A stretch of DNA of 64,000 nucleotides from Paranoxybacillus sp035645275 (GTDB lineage Bacteria > Bacillota > Bacilli > Bacillales > Anoxybacillaceae). This document shows positions 1 to 8,036 of the stretch, one piece after another. Below the pieces are notes generated by a model. The model had not been told where the DNA came from, ran no database searches, and worked only from the letters and a program-made list of their open reading frames with translations. The position numbers and the translations under genes were made by a program. The DNA lies in the NCBI GenBank assembly GCA_035645275.1, contig DASQMX010000023.1, positions 1 to 64,000 on the forward strand, written 5' to 3'. Position 1 is the stretch's first letter. Every line of letters starts with the position of its first letter.

Positions 1-1
1 C

Positions 2-1132
2 AGTGATTATGTAGGTAATGTAATACGTCAACTCTATCCACAAGCCTCGCCAAAGATTCGCACGATTTATTCCGGAGTAGATACCGAGAGATTTTTACCT
101 GGAAATCATCCAAAGATGCAAAAAATTCGCAATGAAATTCGTCGAGCAAATGGTTTAGAAAACAAAACGGTTATTTTATTTGCAGGAAGACTTTCGCGTA
201 ATAAAGGGGTCGATCGGTTAGTTAGAGCGTTACCGGAGCTTTCAAAAAAATTTAAAGATTTAGCTCTAGTAATAATAGGAAGTAAATGGTTTAGCCAAAA
301 TGACGTAAACGATTATGTAGCTTATGTACGGTCATTGGCAGAAAAGCTGCCAATACCAGTTGTGACAACAGGCTTTGTTGCACCGGATGAAATACAAAAT
401 TGGTTTGCTGCAGCTGATTTATTTGTATGTACCTCGCAATGGGAAGAACCGTTGGCACGGGTACACTATGAAGCGATGGCGGCAGGTCTTCCGATCGTAA
501 CAACCGCAAGGGGAGGTAATCCAGAAGTTATTCTCTTAAACGAGAATGGCCTTATCGTGGAGAATCCGGAAGATCCAGGCTGTTTTGCAGAAAAGATTTC
601 ACAAATCTTATCAAACAAGTCATTGATGAAAAGAATGGGGGAAAAAGGAAGGGAATTGGCTGTTACTCGTTACAAGTGGGACAGAGTAGCTTCCGAGCTG
701 CTGGAAGTTTGGGAAAAAGCTCAAGAAGTTGAAAAAGAAAAAATGAATGAAGAATATATTGCTGAATCGGAAAATAATAAAATCACAGAAGAACAAACAA
801 AAGAACAAGTCAAAGAACGAAAGAAAGAACGAACGAAAAAACAAGCGAAAGAACAAGCGAAAGAACAGGCGAAAGAACAAGCAAAAGAACAAGCAGAAAA
901 ACAAGCAGGAGAACAAAAAGAGAAACAAACAGAAAAAGGTGCGATGGAACAAATAAAAGATTCACCATCTGAAATTGATTCAATTCGTAAACAAACTAGA
1001 GGCAAAATTTACAGAAAACCTTTTGTCATTACAGGCAGTACTAGAAACAAAAATCCTAAGGCGAAAAAAGATCTTGCAAAAATTACCACAAAAGCACAAA
1101 AAACGAGAAAAATCGCTGGGCTAGAGGCATAA
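2..1132 (+). CDS. CotSA-like spore coat glycosyltransferase (GT4), 5' end outside window
   Basis: The frame is open from base 2, so the true start lies upstream and only the C-terminal part is seen. It shows a GT-B fold family 4 glycosyltransferase: a VILFAGRLSRNKGVDRL segment opens the nucleotide-sugar-binding half and EAMAAGLPIVTT plus a following acidic region match the donor-binding signature. Close relatives act on spore coat or teichoic-type glycans (CotSA/YtcC group); the coat role is inferred. After the catalytic domain there is an unusual tail of about 100 residues: a run of KEQA-type repeats (encoded near 790-930) and then a Lys/Arg-rich end. The tail is probably disordered or coiled-coil and is absent from ordinary family members. 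Confidence 0.8.
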   Translation, partial: SDYVGNVIRQLYPQASPKIRTIYSGVDTERFLPGNHPKMQKIRNEIRRANGLENKTVILFAGRLSRNKGVDRLVRALPELSKKFKDLALVIIGSKWFSQNDVNDYVAYVRSLAEKLPIPVVTTGFVAPDEIQNWFAAADLFVCTSQWEEPLARVHYEAMAAGLPIVTTARGGNPEVILLNENGLIVENPEDPGCFAEKISQILSNKSLMKRMGEKGRELAVTRYKWDRVASELLEVWEKAQEVEKEKMNEEYIAESENNKITEEQTKEQVKERKKERTKKQAKEQAKEQAKEQAKEQAEKQAGEQKEKQTEKGAMEQIKDSPSEIDSIRKQTRGKIYRKPFVITGSTRNKNPKAKKDLAKITTKAQKTRKIAGLEA

Positions 1133-1286
1133 CAAGCAGCCGATAAGATTGGCCAGGAAGGATTTGTTAGCAGGTTGAGAGCTTCATTATTCATGAACAG
1201 GACATTTAACATGTTCACCGGGAATTCTTCCACCTCTAAGTGAAGTGTAGGTGGGAGAGATTCATAAGTGTGTTTTATAAAACAAA

Positions 1287-1320
1287 GGGCTCAGAACTAA
1301 ACCAAATCTGAGCTCTTTTA
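1287..1320 (+). terminator. Intrinsic terminator after the glycosyltransferase
   Basis: GGGCTCAGA pairs with TCTGAGCTC (one G-T pair) across an 11-nt loop and is followed by TTTT. Confidence 0.7.
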
Positions 1321-1458
1321 ATGTAATATACCATTTAATATAGATGCAGATTGAATTTTCGACATATATAAAGCGTCTGAACAGCTCTTACAAGGAACAA
1401 TTCAAGCTAATTCGCGTCTGAATTATCGATATAATCGAAAAGTAAATAAACAAGCAAA

Positions 1459-1492
1459 AACGCTAGGATAATAAAAATCCCAGCGTTTTTTA
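1459..1492 (+). terminator. Second terminator-like hairpin
   Basis: AACGCTAGGAT and ATCCCAGCGTT pair with one mismatch and are followed by TTTTTTAT. It has A-rich sequence on the other side and could also serve the symporter gene arriving from the opposite direction. Confidence 0.65.
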
Positions 1493-1705
1493 TCTCTTTA
1501 TTTTGCGTTGCCGTTATTGTATGAACGCCTCGGTCAGTAAATTAATCAAGGCATATTCGAACTCTAGTTACATTTGTACTCTTTATTTTATTGGGCAGAG
1601 AAAATCCGCCAATTTTATCATTCAATGCTTTTGTTCTTATAAAGTGAAAGGGGGATCTCTTCAAGCTTGTTTTTATTTTTTACGTAAAAGCAAATGTTCG
1701 AATTT

Positions 1706-2674
1706 CTACATTGTCGCTTTTGTATCTTCATAATGAGCTTGTTCTCTTTTTTCGCTCTTTTTCCGAAAATATGTCGCTAAGAGCGGTCCGGAAATATTAT
1801 GCCAAACGCTAAAAATCGCACTTGGTACCGCGGCTAACGGAGAAAAATGAGCGGTTGCCAATGCGGCGCCAAGACCGGAATTTTGCATCCCTACTTCAAT
1901 AGAAAGCGCTCTTTGTTTCGGTTCCGTCATTTTAAATAGCTTTGCAAACCAGTAGCCCAATAAAAGTCCAAGAAGGTTATGTACTACAACGATTGAGAAA
2001 ATCGCCAATCCACTTTTAGCAATGGCTTCTTTATTGAGACCAACAACCGCGGCAACGATGGCGACGATACCGATAACAGACACAATTGGAAGAGCTTGCA
2101 CGGCTGCTTCTACTTGCTTGTTGAAAATTAATTTTACAATGAGTCCTAAAACGATAGGAACAATTACGATTTTGATAATGGACCAAAACAATGCACCAGC
2201 AGAAACTGACAACCATTTGTCCGCAAACAGCAAGATGAGGGAAGGTGTGACAACAGGCGCAAGCAAAGTCGAGACAGATGTCACAGCGACAGATAGCGCG
2301 GTATCTCCTTTAGCGAGATACGTTATCACGTTGGAAGCTGTTCCTCCGGGGCAACACCCGACAAGAATAACTCCAATCGCCACTTCGGGAGAAATTGGCA
2401 AGAGTGTTGCTAAGGCAAACGCCAATAAAGGCATAATGATAAACTGGGCGGCTACGCCAATCAAAACATCTTTTGGCCGTTTAAATACTTCTTTAAAATC
2501 ATTAGCTGACAAAGTCAGTCCCATACCGAACATGATGATTCCGAGCAAAGGGACAATGTATGGACCAATCCACGTAAAACCGTTAGGATAAAGAAACGCT
2601 AATACGGCAAATAAAAGAACCCACATAGCAAAAGTGTTGCTGACAAAATGACTAGCCTTTACTAAAGCTTTCAT
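1706..2674 (-). CDS. Bile acid:sodium symporter family transporter (YocS-like)
   Basis: A 322-residue polytopic membrane protein with about nine hydrophobic segments. The segment GVILVGCCPGGTASNVIT is the hallmark of the BASS/SBF family, and EVGMQNSGLGAALA is the second conserved cation-binding motif. Members move organic anions such as keto acids or pantoate together with sodium; the substrate here cannot be read from sequence. The length matches B. subtilis YocS. The start is supported by AGGAG seven bases upstream of ATG. The gene stands alone, convergent with the glycosyltransferase. Confidence 0.9.
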   Translation of the reverse strand: MKALVKASHFVSNTFAMWVLLFAVLAFLYPNGFTWIGPYIVPLLGIIMFGMGLTLSANDFKEVFKRPKDVLIGVAAQFIIMPLLAFALATLLPISPEVAIGVILVGCCPGGTASNVITYLAKGDTALSVAVTSVSTLLAPVVTPSLILLFADKWLSVSAGALFWSIIKIVIVPIVLGLIVKLIFNKQVEAAVQALPIVSVIGIVAIVAAVVGLNKEAIAKSGLAIFSIVVVHNLLGLLLGYWFAKLFKMTEPKQRALSIEVGMQNSGLGAALATAHFSPLAAVPSAIFSVWHNISGPLLATYFRKKSEKREQAHYEDTKATM

Positions 2675-2908
2675 CCTCTCACTCCTATTTGTATAATATA
2701 TTGGTATATTATAAATATTATTTTGAAAATTTCAATAACAAAAAATAATTACGAATATATTTCCGGGATTTGTCTGAGCAGATATTTTAAATTTATTAGA
2801 AAGTTAAGTTCAAAAATATTCGGAAATCTAAAATATTTTTATCTACCCCTTAAAAGTACGATGAACAAACGAACTCAATATTTTTGCGTAGATAAAAAGG
2901 GGGTAGCA

Positions 2909-3250
2909 ATGATGTTAACATTTTGGAAGAGTCTTCATGGAATCAACTTATGGAAATTAAACAGAATGTTTATCAAATTAGCCGTATCAAAAATATCGTT
3001 AGAGGAGCAAATTCAAAATGGAATGTTAAAGATTGAATTTAAACCAAAACAAGCGATCTCTTTGATAGGAACGGAACAAAAGAAAGAAATCGAACAAGCC
3101 ATCGAGCAATTGGAAGGTTTCGAAATCTTAAAACTATGTTTGTTTGAGGAATGTGTTCCCGTTTATAGAGAACAGCGTAGCCTTGGCATTGTATCAAGAT
3201 GGCTTGAGATACATATTAAACGGGATAATGAACAGCAAAAGGCTTCATAA
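2909..3250 (+). CDS. Hypothetical protein, 113 aa
   Basis: I do not recognise this protein. An AAGGGGGT ribosome binding site ends four bases before ATG at 2909, which favours this start over the long AT-rich upstream extension to 2723. The protein has a basic, amphipathic N-terminus (KSLHGINLWKLNR), an EEQ-rich middle and no clear membrane segment. It lies alone between the symporter and ansR and is followed by a terminator. Confidence 0.6.
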   Translation: MMLTFWKSLHGINLWKLNRMFIKLAVSKISLEEQIQNGMLKIEFKPKQAISLIGTEQKKEIEQAIEQLEGFEILKLCLFEECVPVYREQRSLGIVSRWLEIHIKRDNEQQKAS

Positions 3251-3701
3251 GGATAGTTTGTAAAACAAAAAGGATGGATGGAAGCCTGATAAACGACGGT
3301 TTCATAAAAAATCATGTACATGTTTTATAGAAAAATAGATAGCAGAAAAAGCAATTTCACAAGCTGTATCCATAAATCACAAGAAAACGGATGAATATTA
3401 ACACGAGAAGATAGTTTGTGAGATGGTTAATAAAGTCGAAGAAAAATAAAAGATAAATGTACAAAAAAGCGTCGCACTCTGAAAATAGGTATCGACGCTT
3501 TTTGTTTTCCATAAAAAGGAACGTTTAAATAGTATACGATTGAAAAGACAAGTTGCTTCTTGCATCAATCGATTTTCTTATACTTCTGTTTTCTTTTGTC
3601 GGCGAATGCCCAATAGACTTTCTTCCTTTATGAAAGGCCTGTAAACACTTAGTGAACTTCTTCCGCGATTTTGAATTCTAGCGTAAAAAGAGAGAGTTAT
3701 T
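3251..3701. other. Intergenic region
   Basis: Contains one terminator-like hairpin near 3463-3504. Otherwise AT-rich with no gene recognised. Confidence 0.5.
3463..3504 (+). terminator. Terminator-like hairpin
   Basis: AAAAAGCGTCG and CGACGCTTTTT form a perfect stem with an 18-nt loop. It is symmetrical and could stop transcription from both sides. Confidence 0.65.
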
Positions 3702-4070
3702 TTATCTTTTTGCTTCGATCTCCCTTTTTACTCGAATAAAGGCGATGAATTGATTGAGTTCATCTTGTGAAAGGTTCTTGCCATCTATCGTTAAACGAAC
3801 GTTAGCTAATAGATCTTTTTCTGTCAGCTCCAAATCCTTCGTTTTGTCTTCATGTTCTAGCTTAAAAGAGGAGTTGTCTACTATACCTAATAAATAGTCA
3901 ACGGATGTTTCGAACAGGCTAGCAAGCTCTTTTATGGCTTCCAAAGACGGTTGACGGTATCCCGATTCATATCCTGCGTATGTACTTTTTGCAATTCCAA
4001 GCCGATCAGCTGTATATTGCAATGACCATTTTTTTCTTTTCCGCAATTCCGCTAATCGTTTCGATATCAC
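3702..4070 (-). CDS. ansR: XRE-family transcriptional regulator, AnsR-like repressor of ansAB
   Basis: Residues 1-62 form a helix-turn-helix of the XRE/Cro type (WSLQYTADRLGIAKSTYAGY is the recognition region), followed by a short linker and a C-terminal LSQDELNQFIAFIRVKRE helix as in B. subtilis AnsR, which is about the same length. Known AnsR represses the asparaginase-aspartase operon and is relieved by asparagine or aspartate. Here the gene is divergent from ansA and shares its 250-bp promoter region, the usual arrangement. A close paralogue lies at 46779-47126 beside malic enzyme. Confidence 0.9.
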   Translation of the reverse strand: MISKRLAELRKRKKWSLQYTADRLGIAKSTYAGYESGYRQPSLEAIKELASLFETSVDYLLGIVDNSSFKLEHEDKTKDLELTEKDLLANVRLTIDGKNLSQDELNQFIAFIRVKREIEAKR

Positions 4071-4132
4071 CGGCTTGTATCCTCCTTGCTTTCTTTTGTC
4101 TTAATTATTTAAAGTTGAATAATAAATTATAA

Positions 4133-4214
4133 TGTTCGCGAAATGAATAAAAAATACTTGTTATCCTTATCAATAATTACTATAATTTTAATCGGTTGGT
4201 CGCGTATCGCGCAC
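4133..4214 (+). promoter_or_regulatory. ansA promoter with putative AnsR operators
   Basis: TTGTTA (4158-4163) and TATAAT (4181-4186) are separated by 17 bp, a strong sigma-A promoter. Upstream is a block containing the palindrome TTCGCGAA and AATGAATAA (4134-4150); downstream near +10 is GTCGCGTATCGCGC (4199-4212). Both blocks recur, in the same order, in front of malic enzyme at 47170-47251 beside a second AnsR-like gene, which makes them likely operators. Confidence 0.75.
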
Positions 4215-4328
4215 ATTCGATACTTATAATTTACACTAAGCTGTCTTTTGAAAACAACAGGGAGATGAGTTCTCTTTATTTAAGAAGAAATAAATCGTCT
4301 ACTTTGAATCGATCTTTTCCCAGAGGAG

Positions 4329-5354
4329 GTGTGGAAGATCAAAAAGTTATTATTATTAGCTACCGGCGGAACGATCGCTTCAGTCAAAGGAGAAAATGGT
4401 TTAACACCGCGTATGACAGCAGAAGAGCTGGTCAGCTATTTACCGAAACAAGATGAAAAATACATGATAGAAAGCAAAATTTTAATGAACATTGACAGCA
4501 CGAATATGCAGCCGGAATATTGGGTGAAAATTGCTCAAGCCATTTATGATAATTATGATGCTTACGATGGCTTTATCATTACCCACGGAACGGATACGAT
4601 GGCATATACAGCGGCGGCGCTTTCGTATATGCTGCAAAACTTAAATAAACCGGTTGTTCTTACAGGATCTCAAGTGCCGATTGGCTTTAAGAAAACAGAT
4701 GCGAAAAAGAATATCGCTGATGCGTTTCGATTTGCCTGCGAGGATATTGGTGGTGTGTACATTGTCTTTGACGGCAGAGTGATTATCGGGACAAGAGCTG
4801 TGAAAATGCGGACAAAAAGCTATGATGCTTTTGAGAGTATTAATCATCCGTACATCGCCTATATCGATGAGTCGGAAATCACGTATCATTTTGAAATTCC
4901 GCCTGTAAAAGGAGAAGTAAAGCTTGATACATCGTTATGTCCGGATGTTTTCTTGTTAAAACTTTATCCTGGAACAAAACCGGAAATCTTTGATTACATA
5001 AAACATCTTTACAAGGGAGTTATTATTGAAAGTTTTGGAAATGGCGGAGTGCCTTTTCAAGAAAGAAACTTGCTTCCAAAAATAAAAGAACTGATCGATT
5101 CAGGAATAGCGGTTGTCATCACCACTCAATGTTTAGAGGAAGGGGAAGACTTAACCCTTTATGAAGTGGGGCGTAAAGTTGCGCAAAATATGGTGATTCT
5201 TTCAGGGGATATGAATACAGAAGCGATTGTCCCGAAGCTAATGTGGGCATTAGGAAAAACAAACAAACTTATGGAAGTAAAGAAAATTATGGAAACTCCA
5301 ATTGCAAGGGACATTACTCCGAAAGCGGAAAAAAGAAAGTGGGGAGTAGAATGA
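4329..5354 (+). CDS. ansA: L-asparaginase, type I
   Basis: Hydrolyses L-asparagine to aspartate and ammonia. ATGGTIAS near the N-terminus carries the first catalytic threonine and ITHGTDTMAYTA carries the second Thr-Asp pair; the length fits the family (about 330 residues). The start is unusual: family members begin M-K-K-L-L, but the codon at that place (4338) is ATC, eight bases after a perfect AGGAGG. The only other in-frame candidate, GTG at 4329, overlaps the Shine-Dalgarno sequence itself. The gene ends in an ATGA overlap with ansB, so the two are translated together. Confidence 0.93.
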   Translation: MWKIKKLLLLATGGTIASVKGENGLTPRMTAEELVSYLPKQDEKYMIESKILMNIDSTNMQPEYWVKIAQAIYDNYDAYDGFIITHGTDTMAYTAAALSYMLQNLNKPVVLTGSQVPIGFKKTDAKKNIADAFRFACEDIGGVYIVFDGRVIIGTRAVKMRTKSYDAFESINHPYIAYIDESEITYHFEIPPVKGEVKLDTSLCPDVFLLKLYPGTKPEIFDYIKHLYKGVIIESFGNGGVPFQERNLLPKIKELIDSGIAVVITTQCLEEGEDLTLYEVGRKVAQNMVILSGDMNTEAIVPKLMWALGKTNKLMEVKKIMETPIARDITPKAEKRKWGVE

Positions 5355-6778
5355 TCGAAATGAAATTAGGCCGGCGAGAAAAAGACTTTCTCGGAGAAAA
5401 AGAAATTCCTGAGGACGCTTACTATGGCATTCAAACAATGCGTGCGGTTGAAAACTTTCCGATTACGGGATATCGTCTTCACTCGTCTTTAATTCAGGCG
5501 ATGGCGATGGTGAAAAAGGCTGCCGCATTAGCGAACATGGAAATAGGACAGTTAGAGCCGCGCATCGGCAACGCGATTGTTACGGCAGCACAAGAAATTA
5601 TCGAAGGGAAATGGCACGATCAATTTATCGTTGACCCTATTCAAGGCGGGGCTGGTACATCGATTAACATGAACACGAACGAAGTGATTGCTAATCGAGC
5701 GCTTGAACTCATTGGTGAACGGAAAGGAAGTTATCATATTATAAGCCCCAACAACCATGTAAACATGTCCCAGTCAACGAATGACGCTTTTCCGACCGCG
5801 ATTCATATTGCTGTTTTAAGTATGTTAGAGAATTTGTTAGCGACAATGAAACACATGCATGATGTCTTCGCGGAAAAAGCGAAGCAGTTTGATCATGTCA
5901 TTAAAATGGGACGCACGCACTTGCAAGATGCCGTACCTATTCGGTTAGGACAGGAGTTTGAAGCGTATCGGCGCGTCTTAGCTCGTGATATTAAACGGAT
6001 TAAACGCTCTCGGGAGCATCTTTATGAGATCAACATGGGAGCCACGGCGGTTGGAACGGGGTTGAATGCCGATCCCCGCTATATTGAACTCGTCATTAAA
6101 CATCTCTCGGAAATTAGCGGATTTTCGCTCATGGGTGTCGAACATCTCGTCGATGGTACGCAAAATACCGATGCTTACACAGAAGTTTCCGCAGCGTTGA
6201 AAGTGTGCATGATTAATATGTCGAAAATCGCCAACGACTTAAGACTAATGGCATCGGGACCTCGTGCGGGATTCGGTGAAATTACATTGCCAGCTCGACA
6301 ACCTGGTTCTTCTATCATGCCAGGAAAAGTGAATCCGGTCATGGCTGAAGTTATCAATCAAGTTGCGTTTCAAGTCATCGGCAATGATCACACAATATGT
6401 TTGGCGTCAGAAGCGGGTCAGTTCGAGTTAAATGTGATGGAGCCGGTGCTTGTTTTTAACTTGCTTCAGTCCATTAGTATTATGAACAATGCGTTCCACG
6501 TATTTACGGATTACTGTTTAGTAGGAATTGAAGCAAATGAAGAGAAGTTAAAGGAATATGTAGAAAAAAGTGTCGGCGTCATTACTGCCTTAAATCCTTA
6601 TCTTGGCTATGAAACAGCATCTCGCATTGCCCGCGAAGCCGTGCTGACTGGAAGATCCGTCCGTGAACTATGTAAATCTTATAATCTATTAACAGAAGAA
6701 GAACTGGATGCGATTTTAGATCCTTACGAGATGACCCGTCCTGGCATTGCGGGATCGAAACATCTCTTAAAAAATTAA
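5351..6778 (+). CDS. ansB: Aspartate ammonia-lyase (aspartase)
   Basis: Converts aspartate to fumarate and ammonia, the second step after ansA. A member of the aspartase/fumarase superfamily: MGRTHLQDAVPIRLGQEF and the signature GSSIMPGKVNPVMAEV with the catalytic serine of the flexible loop are present. ATG at 5351 overlaps the ansA stop and follows GGGGAG; it gives 475 residues, the same as B. subtilis AnsB. Upstream frame extension inside ansA is not used. A terminator follows directly, so unlike B. subtilis there is no mleN-mleA downstream; malic enzyme is found instead at 47.4 kb. Confidence 0.96.
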   Translation: MIEMKLGRREKDFLGEKEIPEDAYYGIQTMRAVENFPITGYRLHSSLIQAMAMVKKAAALANMEIGQLEPRIGNAIVTAAQEIIEGKWHDQFIVDPIQGGAGTSINMNTNEVIANRALELIGERKGSYHIISPNNHVNMSQSTNDAFPTAIHIAVLSMLENLLATMKHMHDVFAEKAKQFDHVIKMGRTHLQDAVPIRLGQEFEAYRRVLARDIKRIKRSREHLYEINMGATAVGTGLNADPRYIELVIKHLSEISGFSLMGVEHLVDGTQNTDAYTEVSAALKVCMINMSKIANDLRLMASGPRAGFGEITLPARQPGSSIMPGKVNPVMAEVINQVAFQVIGNDHTICLASEAGQFELNVMEPVLVFNLLQSISIMNNAFHVFTDYCLVGIEANEEKLKEYVEKSVGVITALNPYLGYETASRIAREAVLTGRSVRELCKSYNLLTEEELDAILDPYEMTRPGIAGSKHLLKN

Positions 6779-6794
6779 AAAGTGAAAAGTACGA

Positions 6795-6830
6795 AAGCTC
6801 GCTGTATAAGACAGCGAGCTTTTATTTTAT
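6795..6830 (+). terminator. Terminator of ansAB
   Basis: AAGCTCGCTGT and ACAGCGAGCTT form a perfect 11-bp stem with a 5-nt loop and a T-rich tail. Confidence 0.9.
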
Positions 6831-7290
6831 ATCATAAGTTGGATGTAATTCAAATGCTTGTGAATTTCGATTGGATCCGCTCGCGAATCGGCTTAATACG
6901 TTAAGGCCATCAATAAAAACATAGCAATATCTGTTTCTGTGAAGCCGGTAAATGTCATAGATAAATCTTCTTTCATATTTGGCATTATAGCCAAAATTTT
7001 TATTTCTATAAAAATAAATGATGAGTCTATTTCGAAGAAGAATGAAGATTATTTTACTACTAAAGTTTTATTAGTCTATTTGCGAAAGGAAAGGTTTTTA
7101 ATTTCTACTAAATAAACGCTTACAATAGGTATAAATACCTATTTACAATATTATAAAAATATATATTAATAAAAAAGAGAAAAAATTTAGTTATTTTTCT
7201 ATTTTTTAAAAATAATAAATTTCAGCTGTACCAATCGAGCTAAAAAAATGTGGAAAAAGAGAAAGGACCACGCGCTAAAGGAGAATAGAA
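6831..7290. other. AT-rich intergenic region with an inverted repeat
   Basis: No gene is seen. At 7124-7143 AATAGGTAT and ATACCTATT flank a 2-nt centre, a candidate operator about 150 bp before the next gene. The rest is very AT-rich promoter-like sequence. Confidence 0.45.
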
Positions 7291-7872
7291 ATGGTCTACG
7301 ATGGAATTATTCTATCATTGTTAATCGGTTTTTTTCGCGGCGGGAGTTTGAAAGGATTGGCATATATGAAACTTAAGGGGGGATGGTTGTTTCCTCTCTT
7401 GTTTGGCATTGAAATTTGTATATTTTTGTTGCAGAATAAGTGGAGTATAATCGCTTCTTTAAGCAATTATTTATTTATAGCTATTTACATAGTTGGACTT
7501 GCTTTTTTATGGTTAAACCGACATAATCAAGGCTTTATGATTATTTTCATTGGAGTTTTCTTAAATTTTATTGTTATGGCTTTAAATGGTGGAAGAATGC
7601 CGGTTTCGATTGAGGCTGGTCAATTTTTAGGCCCGGAATATATTGAAGCTTTAAAAGCGGGAACATATGGTAAACATATAGCGATTAACAATTCGACGTT
7701 GCTGCCGTTTCTAGGCGACATCATTCCGCTTTCCGCTCCGTATCCGAAGGAGCAAGTGATCAGTATCGGTGACGTTGTCATGAACGTAGGCGCGTTCATC
7801 TTCATCCAGCACCTTATGCTGGATGACAAAAACGCAAAATCTTCCCTTCAAACGGTCAATGAAGGGAGGTGA
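7291..7872 (+). CDS. DUF5317 family membrane protein
   Basis: A 193-residue membrane protein with about five hydrophobic segments. The conserved ALNGGRMPVS motif followed by a soluble stretch ending in LGDIIPL and SIGDVVMNVGAF is typical of DUF5317 proteins, whose function is unknown. AAAGGAG lies seven bases before ATG. Six bases after its stop begins a 29-codon membrane peptide gene and then a GGDEF/HD-GYP gene in the same direction, so a link to cyclic-di-GMP signalling is possible but inferred only from context. Confidence 0.85.
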   Translation: MVYDGIILSLLIGFFRGGSLKGLAYMKLKGGWLFPLLFGIEICIFLLQNKWSIIASLSNYLFIAIYIVGLAFLWLNRHNQGFMIIFIGVFLNFIVMALNGGRMPVSIEAGQFLGPEYIEALKAGTYGKHIAINNSTLLPFLGDIIPLSAPYPKEQVISIGDVVMNVGAFIFIQHLMLDDKNAKSSLQTVNEGR

Positions 7873-7877
7873 ACGCG

Positions 7878-7967
7878 ATGAACGCAACAGTGAAAAAAGC
7901 ACTTATTAATTTATTCATTATTAGTTCTGTAATAGTGGCTTTAACTTCAGGATGGAAAGTAGTATGA
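7878..7967 (+). CDS. Predicted 29-aa membrane micropeptide
   Basis: A very good ribosome binding site, GGGAGGTG, lies six bases before ATG. The peptide has a short basic start (NATVKK) and one hydrophobic segment ALINLFIISSVIVALTSG. It sits between the DUF5317 gene and the GGDEF/HD-GYP gene. Function unknown; a regulator or subunit of the membrane protein next to it is a guess. Confidence 0.6.
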   Translation: MNATVKKALINLFIISSVIVALTSGWKVV

Positions 7968-8036
7968 AACTAGAAATGGGGAAAAGTAATTCTTAAATTG
8001 CTTTTCCTCGTTTTTAAAAGATGAGAGTGATTAAAG

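Larger units (their letters stand above)
1133..1705. other. Intergenic region with two terminator hairpins
   Basis: No convincing gene. A small hairpin with CCACCT/AGGTGG arms lies near 1230-1255, followed by two intrinsic terminators at about 1287 and 1459. An open frame at 1503-1733 has no ribosome binding site and odd composition, so it is not called. Confidence 0.6.

Noticed and set aside
790..930. Regular short repeats that could be taken for a CRISPR-like array
   Set aside because: The unit is about 12 bases without spacers and encodes Lys-Glu-Gln-Ala in frame; no cas genes anywhere in the window.
620..1005. Long minus-strand and alternative-frame open frames opposite the KEQA repeats
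   Set aside because: They are Phe/Cys/Ser-rich mirror images of the coding repeats with no ribosome sites.
1503..1733. Open frame of 76 codons between terminators
   Set aside because: No start signal, no recognisable protein, overlaps the end of the symporter gene.
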